Origin: Homarus americanus
Taxonomy: Eukaryota > Arthropoda > Malacostraca > Decapoda > Nephropidae
Assembly: GCF_018991925.1 (NCBI RefSeq)
Contig: NW_024725489.1
Span: forward strand, 4,483,327-4,547,326
Direction: 5' to 3'
DNA: 64,000 nucleotides
The position numbers were made by a program, and so were the translations under genes. Of this stretch, positions 22,040 to 34,263 are shown piece after piece. Each line of letters starts with the position of its first letter. Positions within the stretch are counted from its first letter, which is position 1. The notes beneath the pieces were generated by a model, which was given only the letters and a program-made list of their open reading frames with translations, was not told the origin of the DNA and did not search any database.

Positions 22040-23225
22040 GTCAAGTCATCATATCAGAGGGTCAAGTCATCATATTTAGGGTATCAAGTCATCATATTCA
22101 TAGGTATCAAGTCATCATATTCAGATGACTGTCATCATATTCAGGAGATCATCATATTCAGAGATCAAGTCATCATATTCAGGAGATCAAGTCATCATAT
22201 TCAGATCAAGTCATCATATTCAGAGGATCAAGTCATCATATTTAGGATCATCATATTTAGAGGATCAAGTCATCATTCAGGGGATCAAGTCAATATCAGA
22301 TCATATTCAGAGATCGTCATCATATTCAGAGATGTCATCATATTCAGGGATGTGTTCAAGTCATCATATTCAGGTCATCAAGTCATCATATTCAGGTCAA
22401 GTCATCATATTCAGATCAACACTAGAGACATCATATTCAGGTCAAGTCATCATATTCAGGGATCAAGTCATCATATTCAGGTCATCAAGTCATCATATTC
22501 AGAGGATCAAGTCATCATATTCAGAGGATCAAGTCATCATATTCAGGGATCAAGTCATCATATTCAGGATCAAGTCATCATATTCAGGGATCAAGTCATC
22601 ATATTCAGAGGATCAAGTCATCATATATTCAGGGATCAAGTCATCATATTCAGGTCATCAAGTCATCATATTCAGATGATCAAGTCATCATATTCAGAGG
22701 ATCAAGTCATCATATTCAGAGGATCAAGTCATCATATTCAGGCCATCAAGTCATCATATTCAGGTGATCAAGTCATCATATTCAGGTCATCAAGTCATCA
22801 TATTCAGAGGATCGTCATCATATTCAGGGATCAAGTCATCATATTCAGGAGATCAAGTCATCATATTCAGGAGATGTCATCATTCAGGGATCAAGTCATC
22901 ATATTCAGGTCATCAAGTCGTCATATTGTCAGTCATATCAGGGATCGTCACTATTCAGAGGATCTATATATGGAGATCGTCATCATATTCAGAGATCGTC
23001 ATATTGGGGATGTCATCATATTCAGGTGATCAAGTCATCATATTCAGGTGATCAAGTCATCATATTCAGGAGATCAAGTCGTCATATTCAGGAGATCAAG
23101 TCATCATATTCAGGGGATCAAGTCATCATATTCAGGTCAAGTCATCATATTCAGGAGATCAAGTCATCATATTCAGGTCATCAAGTCATCATATTCAGGT
23201 CATCAAGTCGTCATATTCAGAGGAT
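22040..23225. repeat. 22-bp minisatellite, 1.2 kb
   Basis: More than 50 copies of AAGTCATCATATTCAG plus GGGATC, GGTGATC or AGGATC, many shortened by loss of the CAAG or the linker. Copy length averages near 22 bp, a non-multiple of three, so all plus-strand frames remain open in stretches. The 344-codon frame across it (21995-23029) is an artefact. Confidence 0.97.
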
Positions 23226-23344
23226 GGAAAAAAATATATAGATGTAGTCATTGAATCGAACTTTTATCATGGTGAAATAGTAAATCTCAGTGTTGTGTAA
23301 ACAGTTTGTTGGACGGCTTGAAATGTCATCTGGCTTCCTATATG

Positions 23345-23815
23345 GCTTGTGTTTAGTCCTTAGCCTTTGAGGATGGTGGTTTAACCCTTTGAGGATTATG
23401 TTTTAAACCTTTGACGATGATGGTTTACCCCTTGAGTATGATGGTTTATCCCTTTGAGGATTGTGGTTTAAACCTTTGAAGACTGTTTTAACCCTTTGAG
23501 GATGATGGTTTAACCCTTTGAGGACTGTTTAACCTTTTGAGGATGATGGTTTAACCCTTTAAGGACTATGTCTTAAACCTTTGAGCCCTTCGAGGATGAT
23601 GGTTTACCCCTTGAGTATGAAGGCTTAACCCTTTGAGGACTATGTCTTAAACCTTTGAGCCCTTCGAGGATGATGGATTAACCCTTTGTGAATGATATTT
23701 TAACCCTCTGATGATGAAGGTTTAATACTTTGAGGATGTTGTTTTAACCCTTTCGGGATGATGGCTTACCCCTTTGAGGACGGTGATTTAACCCTCCAGG
23801 ACTCAAAAGGGTTTA
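23345..23815. repeat. ~22-23-bp minisatellite
   Basis: About 20 diverged copies of TTTGAGGATGATGG plus TTTAACCC. Shares its core with 15542-15712. Confidence 0.9.
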
Positions 23816-24240
23816 AGTTATACATGATTTACACTTAAGTGCCAACAATAAGTTACATCACAAAAGATAGGGATCAATTATGGTAGTTAATATTACACAG
23901 AGACTCTATAGTACTATCGCTTTCCTTATGATTACTTATGGGAAAAAATTTAACTTAGGAATCTTTGGGAATCTGACTCCTTGTGTCCTGTAGTTCAACG
24001 CTTATATTATGACCCACATGCTGTACGTTTATCAGGCCTAGACCAACACAAACTACTTACCAGCCTATAAGATTACCTGTTTTTATGATCTGACATTGTA
24101 ATTGGTTAATACACAAACGAGAATAACACACGGAACGGCGGAATGAAAGGTTCAGATGTACTGTGAACAAATGACTTAGTTAATTTTTTATTCTCTTGGT
24201 AAATCTAATGAAGTTATTATATCAGGGGTTCAAAGCTGAT
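23816..24240. other. stretch without recognised features
   Basis: Unique AT-rich DNA; nothing supported. Confidence 0.5.
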
Positions 24241-24292
24241 GTATGTATGTATGTATGTATGTATGTATGTATGTATGTATGTATGTATGTAT
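24241..24292. repeat. (ATGT)n microsatellite
   Basis: Thirteen nearly perfect ATGT units. Confidence 0.95.
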
Positions 24293-24302
24293 GACGTTAC
24301 AG

Positions 24303-24404
24303 TGTGCCCAAAGATACAAAAATTCAGGTGTTACTGAGACCCAGAGATCTCCCCAAAACAACTGACTGGTTTTTTTTTAATGTAACCTCAGCAGTTCAAA
24401 GTTG
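24303..24404 (+). CDS. candidate exon with TGF-beta-propeptide-like motif
   Basis: Between an acceptor-like TTACAG (ending 24302) and a donor-like G|GTATGA (24405) lie 102 bp with one open frame ending WFFFNVTSAVQSW. The spacing W-x2-F-x-V-T-x-A-V-x2-W is that of the W-x-x-FDVT-x-AV-x-x-W segment in the propeptides of BMP-type TGF-beta ligands. If real, this would be an internal propeptide exon of a secreted growth factor gene. The polypyrimidine tract is poor, no other exon of such a gene was found, and the exon sits between an ATGT array and a MITE. Chance similarity is quite possible. Confidence 0.25.
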
Positions 24405-24952
24405 GTATGAAGCTAACTACATTTGTCCACAGATACGCTATAAATCTAAATCTCTCTCTCTCTCTCAATGTATCAATTTTCAAACCTCTGTCAGACAACT
24501 CTCATTCCTCCTCTCCTGGGGTTTGTCTCGAGTGGATTCAGTCTTTTGGGTTGGTGAAACAGCTGCATTATAAAAGTACATATCAGGATCTTCACTACAC
24601 AAATGTCACTAACAAACTGCTAAGTGAAGGAAGTGAGATATCTGGGTTAAGTGGACACCAAGAACTGGTTATTAACGGCTGCTTGCTTCGTAATCTGCCA
24701 ATCAGTCAGTCAGAGTCAGTTAGTCCTGCCGTTAGTTAATCAGTGAGTTTAGTGTGCCCAGTGATGGGGTACTAATGAGATCTGCGAGAGCACACAAAAG
24801 AGGAGTGTTAAGAACGTGAACAACAAGGGTTATGGCGATGACGAGTAAGTTCAATTATATTTCCGTTTATGAAAATAAGTAAAGATTCATTATCATTTCA
24901 GTTTACAGGACAGACAATTCGAACATGGAGGCAACTAAATTTATTGGATATA

Positions 24953-25265
<313 letters not shown>

Positions 25266-25498
25266 AGTAAATCACTGTAGGTGCAAGGACGAGAGCATGC
25301 TGATACCATAGCAAGAACACGAGGCAGCCAAAGCGTTGTAAATCACAGAAAGAGAAACAAGGTATATACACAGAGTGAGGGTGACACCTGACCACAGGAC
25401 CTGGTCCTCCTATATACACCTTGTTTTCCTTTAGCCTGTACCTCGAAGATGTGAGTTACACGAAAGTGCTTGGCAACTTCTGTGTTTTCTTTCTTTCT

Positions 25499-26439
<941 letters not shown>

Positions 26440-26800
26440 TAATGCAACTGGCAGAGTCAGAGTGAAGAATGTGTAGAGGGTTGACTCATCTGCATGGGAG
26501 TGAACAGAGTTGTCACTGAAAAGGACAATAACTGTGTAATAAGAGATAGTTGGTGCCAGTACGGGATCCTAAGGAACTCCGTAATTGGTATTAGTAGTCA
26601 TAAATAAAAGACCGTTCAGAACTCTATGGGACTATGGAGAAAAGGCCTTGGGAGGGTGATTTTGCCATTAAGAATCGAACCTAAACTCGTGGTCAAATAC
26701 TTTGGAAAAAACAGGAGGTACAACATGAGCTTCACCATTGCAGTCTATTATTAATACGCGGGTTGAGTATGTGACGACTGGCAGGAGGTCAGTAGTAGTA
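26440..26800 (-). pseudogene. reverse transcriptase remnant (non-LTR type)
   Basis: Minus-strand reading shows three RT landmarks in the right order. VFSKVFDHEF (about 26670-26716) corresponds to the motif-A region normally containing D-x3-AFD. YGVP, a stop, then DPVLAPT (about 26550-26590) corresponds to motif B VPQGS-VL-PT. HSHADESTLY (about 26480-26510) corresponds to the motif-C (Y/F)ADD box with the second Asp changed to Glu. The frame is broken between them. An I/Jockey-type LINE is likely. Confidence 0.6.
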
Positions 26801-26949
26801 TCCAAACGTCTGGGAATATCAGTAGTTCTATGGAAGCTACGGCTCACACGTTCCTAACTCCCACCAGAAAATACTCGGTCGTATATTTGGATCATATATA
26901 GAACCTTCTAGTTTATTTCACTTGATTAAAAAATACCCTACCTGTGGAA

Positions 26950-27120
26950 TATGTTAGATTGGTTTGGATAAGTTAGGTTAGGTTAAGCTAAAACCTAACC
27001 TAACGTAACCTAACCTAGTCTAAACCCTACCTAACCCAAACCAACCCAACTTAATCTAAACAAACCTAACTTATCCCAACCTAATCTAAACTCACCCAAC
27101 ATAACCAAACGAAACTAAAC
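26950..27120. repeat. telomere-like DNA with strand switch
   Basis: Begins with AGGTT units and switches near 26988 to AACCT units, i.e. the motif inverts within 20 bp (TTAGGTTAAGCTAAAACCTAA). It decays rightwards into AACCC/AACCA variants. Confidence 0.75.
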
Positions 27121-27149
27121 TTACTAATGGGATTTAAATATAATTTGAC

Positions 27150-27245
27150 TTTTTTTCCCGTAACTTTTTCCTAGTCAAACTTGTAACTTTTTTTCCTAAT
27201 CAAACTTGTAACTTTTTTCCTGTGACTTTTTTTCCTAGTGAGTTT
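27150..27245. repeat. ~30-bp T-rich repeat, three to four copies
   Basis: Copies of CTAGTCAAACTTGTAAC followed by TTTTTTTC. Confidence 0.7.
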
Positions 27246-28463
27246 TTGTTTGGTTTCCTCTGACTTTATTTCCGTTTCACTAGGGAGAACAGAACCTTTC
27301 TTGCTCTCGCTCTCTCTCTCATCTACTGTACGCTCGTCACCCCTCTCAGCCCCGTTTAGCTACAGTATTTAAGGTAACAAATAACACTGGGTCTCATTCT
27401 GTTTCCACCCCTCGCTAGTTATAACACAAGAGTCACTTTTGTCCAAGGAGTCAGAGTAAACACAGGTTGGTAGGTGAAGAGACGTGATTATCGTGTTGAA
27501 AGTGCGATAAATTTGTCCAAAATAAAAGTTAAAAATTTACTAATATACGATTACCTGTATATTGAAGAGGTTAAAAATGTCTAATGCTTTGTAAGAAATT
27601 AGGTTTGAATATCGTCACATTTGTTAAATTTATCGTAATAAAACAAAAGAGAGTCAGGAGGAGACAACTATATACTAATACTGAGCTCCAACAACCCTGT
27701 TCATGATACAAAATAGAATACTGTACTAGGTATTACAGTGAGATATACTGTACTGTACATACTATCGATCAATTATGTAATTCAGAGGAAAGAAAAACAT
27801 TACTATAACACGTACGCCCCCCGCCCCGCCCCCCCCAATCAACCTCCCAGGCCAGTCTAAGTTCTAATGCTAAAGATGTTATGTCACTCGGGGAAAAATA
27901 TTACAGGTGTTAAATACGTTTGTGCTGGGGGGTCCAGAGTCATCACAAAGATACAGACAGACGTACTCCACTGACCAGATGGAAGAGTTGGTCTGACAGA
28001 AAACTTGAAACTGTTGTGGAGTTGGGTCTTTGTAACCTCATCACACACACATACATACACACAGACACACACAGATGAATGACGCAGGTAACCTACACCC
28101 AGTTATGTACAGTCTTTCTTGCACTTAGACGAGTTGAATATTAACTGAGGTATGCTGAGGTGACGTGTTGCGGGCCAAGTGTACAAGGAAAAACCGGACA
28201 CAAGCAGACGCATAACAAATACAACCAAGGTGAGTGTAACGTCATGAGGCAGGTGAAGGTGTGTTATGGAATGTGTCTCGTCCAGCCTCTACCGTGGTGA
28301 TATGATCTCTCGTCAGCGACCACTTCCTCTCCTAAACTCTAGGGAATCGGTCTTTTTTTTCCTACAATTAAACTAAATAAATTCGCAAGAAAAGGATAAC
28401 GTTCACAGGAAGGAACATTCATTTATTTTCCTACAGTTTCACAAGGCAGGTGACACACTGTAC
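27246..28463. other. stretch without recognised genes
   Basis: Unique DNA with a CT-rich patch (27300-27320) and a C-rich run at 27816-27837. A consensus 5' splice site (CCAAG|GTGAGT, about 28225-28235) has no partner I can support. Confidence 0.45.
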
Positions 28464-29391
28464 CAGGGTTGCCACGGGAAAAATAAAATCCCCGACTCTC
28501 ACTGGTTGAATATCGACAAAATCCCTGACTATTTTCAATGAGACAAAATAAGTTTAGTTGATGTTTTCAGTGGATATGAGACAGGAAATGGTCACACACC
28601 TACATTCCTGGACTCATCAGGAGTTAACCAAATAGAACACTACCAACCATCCCTAACATATAATTCATCAACCAATTTTATCATGAAATATGACCACTCT
28701 CCTGGGCGGTAACAAAGTAATCGACCAAAACTGAATAAAGCTAAATCCTTCCGGACAGCCTTATGAGTGTAAAGACTCAGTAGTCTCATAAAGCTAATTT
28801 TATAACTGCAAAGAAAAATGCCTTTCATAAGTGAGCAAAGTGCGATACAAAATATGCAAACCAAACTAAATTCACAATTGAACATCGTAACACCGTAGCC
28901 TATAGAGAAAATTCCCAAACAATAATACATTAATGAAGAAACAAATCTTTAAACGTACTTGGTGCAGCACAGTACAGTACTTTAACTGGCCAGGTAGTAA
29001 AGTACGACAGGCTATGGGAATTCAGTGAGATGTAACACCAAAATATGCATTACAAATTTTACAATTGCATATTACAAAACATCTTTAATTTGTAAGGATC
29101 TTTCTTACTTATATTTTTTTCTCACTTAAGGAGGTTTTATAATTCTACCTGCCTTAGACCTACTGCAATATTTCAAGATTTCTTTAATAATACTTACTTT
29201 ACATTACCTTTCTCTTCTAAGTTAAAATGTTCGACATCCCACCACAGTGCTGCTACAGTTTGCTCCGACAAGCGAGTTTCAACAGCAACTTTATTAATGC
29301 TAACACCCCGTTCAACTGCTGCTCCATAACTTAACAATGTTATTATTACTTTCAAGGATGAATAGTTACCCATCTGCTGTATTTAGGATCC
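28464..29391 (-). mobile_element. hAT-like transposon remnant
   Basis: The left edge reads CAGGGTTGCCACGG followed by repeated CCCTGACT/CCCCGACT, typical of one group of hAT-like termini. On the minus strand at 29194-29373 an open frame contains SSLKVIITLLSYGAAVERGV, SINKVAV and LSEQTVAAL, resembling the conserved HGxAxVERGFSxN-K C-terminus of these transposases. No matching right terminus was found. 29400 onwards belongs to another element, so the right end was probably lost. Confidence 0.5.
29194..29373 (-). pseudogene. hAT-like transposase C-terminal fragment
   Basis: Sixty codons from an ATG at 29371-29373 to a TAA at 29194-29196. The core YGAAVERGVSINK parallels the HGQA-VERGFS-NK motif of hAT-like dimerisation regions, with His changed to Tyr. 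A stop lies directly upstream, so everything N-terminal is missing. Presumed non-functional. Confidence 0.5.
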
Positions 29392-29404
29392 TATAATCAC
29401 AAGT

Positions 29405-29590
29405 AATGATGGGCAAAGTTGAGGGTAGAAGGGCCAGGGGTTAGGCAGAGACTGATGGATGGATGAATGAAATTAAAAACTGGATCCCCTGAGAGATACA
29501 AAGCTTTGGAGGATTGGTAAAAACAGACCAAGAATGTTAGTGTGGTCGCCAACCCCCAGATATGAGGACTGTACTCTGAACCATAGATAG
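29405..29590 (+). mobile_element. LINE C-terminal fragment
   Basis: Plus-strand reading: LMGKVEGRRARGLGRDWMDE, then IKNW, and after shifts RSVVANPRYEDCT. This is the end of endonuclease-reverse-transcriptase ORFs of a common arthropod LINE (GK-EG-R-RG-RP--W-D, then W---VAN). The rest of the element is absent. Confidence 0.7.
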
Positions 29591-30060
29591 TTAAACATTG
29601 TGCACTTAGTAGTCATATTGAAATTGGATTACCATCTACAGTATATCTCAAACAAGACAATATGGTTATCAATACCACTTAAATAATATAAAACAACCGG
29701 GCTGTGGGAGAGAATGTTAACACAAGATCAATCAAACTGACTCACCTTAAAGTTTCAGTTGATATTCAATAATTTAAAGGACCCGACGTAACTATCATTG
29801 AATCCTAACCACACTTTATAGGTAGTAGGCAGCTACCAAACAGGGAGGTACTACCGCCTGGGAAGATAATGGAAGCATAATGTGCTGTGTAATGGTAGAT
29901 CTTGCTGCCATATGGCATCACGAAAATTTTGACCAAGTCCCAGGTTGCTGATCTGACTTTCTGCCTCATTTACACACAATTGCAGGGTCTCAATTGTTTC
30001 TCTTACCATTGACAACACAACATACATATATTGTTTCTCGCTTTTGATCTTTTTTTTCAT

Positions 30061-30235
30061 TTTTGTATTTATAGTTCTTTATTATTAATATTATTATTAT
30101 TATTACAGTTACTGTATTATTATCATCATTATTTTATTATTTTATTTTTGTTTGTTTTATCATAAATTTTATTTATTATGAATTATTATGACTATTTATT
30201 ATTATTATTATTATTATTAATATTATTATAATTAC
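30061..30235. repeat. AT-rich (ATT)n blocks
   Basis: Several interrupted ATT/ATTT runs. Confidence 0.85.
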
Positions 30236-30473
30236 ATTTTCGCCCCCAGGCCCCAATGTGGGTCAGTGACCTGTGTCCGGGTGGGTTAATCCCCGTAAAA
30301 AAAAAAAAAACACTACTAAGTGATGTACAGAACAAATCTGACTTAAGGCAACCATGTGTACTTTTTTCTAACTTCGACTTTTTTTTCAGTTTCAATCATC
30401 TTGCTCTGTATTTTTTCATATAATTTCATAATTTACTTTTACTCATCTTCAATAGTTAGAGAAATCAGTTCCA

Positions 30474-30858
30474 ACAATATACAGTACAGAGCACTAACAG
30501 TACAGAGCACCAACAGTACAGAGCACCAACAGTACAGCACCAACAGTACAGAGCACCAACAGTACAGAGCACTAACAGTACAGAGCACACCAACAGTACA
30601 GAGCACTAACGTACAGAGCACCAACAGTACAGAGCACCAACAGTACAGAGCACTAACAGTACAGAGCACCAACAGTACAGAGCACCAATATACAGAGCAC
30701 CAACAGTACAGAGCACCAACAACAGTACAGAGCACCAACAGTACAGAGCACCAACAGTACAGAGCACCAACAGTACAGAGCACCAACAGTACAGAGCACT
30801 AACAGTACAGAGCACCAACAGTACAGAGCACCAAGAGTACAGAGCACTAACAGTACAT
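30474..30858. repeat. 16-bp minisatellite
   Basis: About 24 copies of AGTACAGAGCACCAAC, with ACTAAC and shortened variants. A 16-bp unit rotates frames, giving a 16-residue peptide repeat in all plus- and minus-strand frames. Confidence 0.96.
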
Positions 30859-31283
30859 AGGCAGCGTCGCTAGGCTATGGTAGAAAAGTAAACAGGAAGT
30901 TGAATGTATTTTAACACTAATTATCTTGACCTTTACTTATCTGCTTAATTATGAAGAATTAAAACTGAACGAGTTTCAAAAGTTAACCGTGAATTATGAA
31001 GGTTCAATATACAGTACTGTACACACCTTACTCATAAACGACATAATTATACTATACTGTCGACCGAGGGTGTACATATTAAGACGGTTATTATCTCATA
31101 TAGTAAGTAGCCTAGCCACCCAGAAAACGTATTTATACATCCCGAGTCTTTGATATTTATACTATTTGTACCATAAACTACTGAAGCTGTAATGACATTT
31201 TTAAATTAATTCCAGGTCGACCAACTCTTGTGGTTATAATAATGAACCCTGTACACTTGTCGCTTTTTGAAGTGAGACAGATT

Positions 31284-31790
31284 TTATGAGTATGGAAACA
31301 CAGAAGAAGGCAGAGCATTCCACAGTTTGGCTGTGTGAGGAAAGAAGGGCGAACTATAACGGGGTATTCTAGTGTGACCTACATCCACAGAGAAGCAGTG
31401 GGCACCCCAGGCAAGACGAGCGTTACGAGCCCACGGCCTTGCCGGCGCTACACAGGATGCCAAATCCACCGAACATTGCCCGTAAAAAGTACCTGTAAAA
31501 GAAAGAGTGAAGCAACATAGCGGCGAAGAGAACGGGGAGAAAGATTATCAACTAAAGGAGGAGAGGTAACAAGACGAAATGCCTTTGATTCGACCCTATC
31601 TAACAGTTGGACAGAAGAGCCACCCCAGATATGAGAGCAGTACTTCAAGTTAGGACGAATGAATCCCTTATAAATTTGAAGCAACTGCTCAAGAGTGAAG
31701 TAGCTACGGCATCTGTACAGCATTCCCAGCTTTCGGAAGGCAGCTTTAGCAATGTTGTGGATGTGCGACTCCCATGACAAATTATGCATC
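31284..31790 (-). mobile_element. non-LTR retrotransposon C-terminal fragment (family E)
   Basis: Minus-strand frame with LSWESHIHNIAKAAFRKLGM, YKGFIRPNLKYCSHIWGGSS, LDRVESKAFRLV, then a shift near 31460 and HTAKLWNALPSSVFP. These are the hallmarks of the C-terminal half of I/Jockey-type reverse transcriptases. The catalytic palm is missing (5'-truncated), yet the remaining frame has only one break, implying a fairly recent copy. Confidence 0.85.
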
Positions 31791-32794
31791 TAAAATAAAC
31801 AAACAAATATTATATTAATGCTATTGTTTTGTAACCTAAATGCCAGCATAATTTACGATAATAGTAGTTTTGTGAAAAGATTTAAGTGTATTCATTTGGC
31901 GGGTGAGGAATCGATCGTTCACAGCGATGTGTGTAGTAAAGTGATTGGTCAAGGTTGAAACATAATGTATAAAACTGTATCTATCTTGAAGGTCACCCCA
32001 ATATTTAATATTCTGGGGCACGTACCAATGTGCTACGTTACTCACGATTGTGTTTTAATACACTGATGTAAGATGCCACATTTAAATCAAGACGGGGTAT
32101 TATTATTATTATTGTTGTATTACTATTACTGTATTTACAAATTATTATTATTATTATTATTATTATGAGGAGGAGGAGGGTACAAGATGTGAAGGGTTTA
32201 AATAAAAAGTTGAAGGTTATTAAAAATATAGCATACAAGGCAGCCGTTCCCAGGCATATTTGAGGGCTGGCAGGTACAGTATGTCTTATAAGGAGTTATT
32301 TGGGGAAGACAAAGGTCCTATGAGTCATGGTCAACGAGTATTATGTAGTAATATTATATGAGTAAGTATTACTCACATATGTCTGGGCAAGCATAATATG
32401 AAGCATGATTTATGAGTAATGTTTATATAAATGCCTTCAACATATGCCTTGAGAAGCATAAATCAAATCAAATTTACTAGTAATGTTTATGTGAATGATT
32501 ATGTCCTACGTGTGCCTTGAGAAATATACACTGTAATACAGTATCAACATGGCAGCATTTCGCCACCACTAGACTGGCTGTCCTTGTAACATGTACACTT
32601 ATAACATATTACATAACATCTCATAACGTAACATAGGCACTTTGATACATTAGCCTTGGTAGAATTCTTTAAGTAGATCGATTACTTTATGGGTTAAGTG
32701 AGCAAAATTAAGTTAAATGTGATAATTACTTGGATGTGGAAAAAAGTGATGCATCTTCACCCATGAAAATGTCATCTTCCAATACCTTTCACTT
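31791..32794. other. AT-rich stretch with weak repeats
   Basis: Holds ATT runs (32096-32165) and about two copies of a ~70-bp repeat with GCCTTGAGAAGCATAA and AGTAATGTTTAT (32380-32530). No gene seen. Confidence 0.5.
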
Positions 32795-33000
32795 TTCGTT
32801 AAGTTAAGTTAGGTTAGGTTAGGTTAGGTTAGATTTGGTTAAGCTAGGTTAGGTTATGTGTTCGGGAGGTTAGGTTATTTATGGGGAGGTTAGGTTAAGT
32901 TAGATTAAGTTGTGAATAGGGAGGATAAATTAGGTTAAGTTAAGTTACATTATTCCATGTACGATTATGTTTAAGTCAGGTTAGGTTAGGTTAAGTTTAA
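32795..33000. repeat. interstitial telomere-like (AGGTT)n
   Basis: AGGTT/AAGTT-rich block, orientation opposite to the blocks at 7.1, 9.8 and 13.7 kb. Confidence 0.85.
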
Positions 33001-33278
33001 GTAAGATAAAAATTAAAGAAGTTAATCTTAAAGGTAAAATAATCTAGGGGGCTTTTCTTCAGGTGATCCAAATTTGTTCTTTTACCAGGTTCGCTGTGTA
33101 AGAGAAGCAGCAGCACCACACTCGCACCGGTATAACGGATAAGACACGTGGTATTCCCCCTTGGGTTATCTACCACTGAGGAAAGGTGTTTACACGTCTC
33201 CCATGTCAGCCAATACTACTGAACCTCGGTGCGTTAACCTGTTCAGTGACGACCTTAATTTGCGCCTCATGCAATGTA

Positions 33279-33280
<2 letters not shown>

Positions 33281-33314
<34 letters not shown>

Positions 33315-33504
33315 GAAACAGTTTATTTAGCCAGGAAAATATAGATACAGCGGACAATAAGAACAACATTGACGTGACTGAGCCAATTATCATCATTATT
33401 ATTATTGTTGTTGTTGTTGTTGTTGTTCCTTTGTTGTTATTTTTTGATGCATCTGTTTTAAAGGAGTAATTTTCAGGGTTTGTAGCGATATACACTCTTT
33501 GGAG

Positions 33505-33540
<36 letters not shown>
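33281..33540. repeat. ATT, TTG and GT microsatellites
   Basis: ATT run 33281-33314, ATT/TTG run 33392-33428, GT run 33507-33540, with unique sequence between. Confidence 0.9.
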
Positions 33541-33545
<5 letters not shown>

Positions 33546-34263
33546 ATAAAAATAATAATAATTAACGGTTTATTGAGAAAGTTCTGCAGCCCTAAGGCTA
33601 AAAATATACATTAGACAAAATTGACTTATTACATACAAAGACATGGGGTGGGTGGGTCGTTTAACAAAAGCTTTCATTACTGAAAGGAGAAGGAACATGA
33701 ATTCAACATACAAATTATTTTAGTTTACAGTTGATGGCGTGGGCTGGTCTCTTGCCATACTACGTGAGGTCACGTCCGTAGGTATTGACATGAAGGACCT
33801 CACGTGGTCATGGAGACACCGGGTGGTGTGGGGTGGTGTCACAGCACCTCACTCTCTGCTAGGTGGTGTTGTGTTATCACGTAGTCAGGTGTGAAGCTGA
33901 CCCACTGTTGTTCCCAGGGTGGAGTGATTAACACCGCCAGGCAGAAGATGGTGGTTGGTTCTCAGGGATGCTTATCTCTGGGTGTTGACCTCACTGGTGG
34001 GTCACTGCTCTTGCTGGTACTGTCTAGTGCTGAATTCACTGGCTTAAACACTTCATCACTGTTCAACATTGATCCCACTTCTTTCCAAAACGAAATTGTC
34101 ACTTTTGATTATGTTGATATCCCGGTGGTGACGATGGGTCGGGGAGAGGGACTTGGGAAATGGGCTGAACATTGGCCAGGGGAGGCAGCTGTACAGCAGG
34201 AGCAGCGCCTGATAGGTCTTGACCCTCCGGTGGTCAAGGATGTAGTGTGTGTGTGTGTGTGTG
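33541..34263 (-). mobile_element. dispersed repeat R, copy 1
   Basis: About 720 bp nearly identical to 62121-63955 (copy 2) apart from an insertion and a triplication there. The left end (33541-33610) is an AAT tail followed by ATTAACGGTTTATTGA and GCAGCCCTAAGGCT, the same 3' tail and hairpin as LINE family B, so it is oriented minus. The rest shows no known protein motif. It ends in a GT run. A plus-strand frame is shared by both copies around NTSSLFN-DPTSF--EIVTFDY but seems incidental. Confidence 0.8.

Noticed and set aside
21995..23029. 344-codon open frame
   Set aside because: Entirely within a 22-bp minisatellite; low complexity, no flanking coding sequence, several phases open at once.
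28640..28930. 96-codon minus-strand frame with hydrophobic segments
   Set aside because: Inside the hAT-like remnant, no matching motif; AT-rich frames are often hydrophobic by composition.
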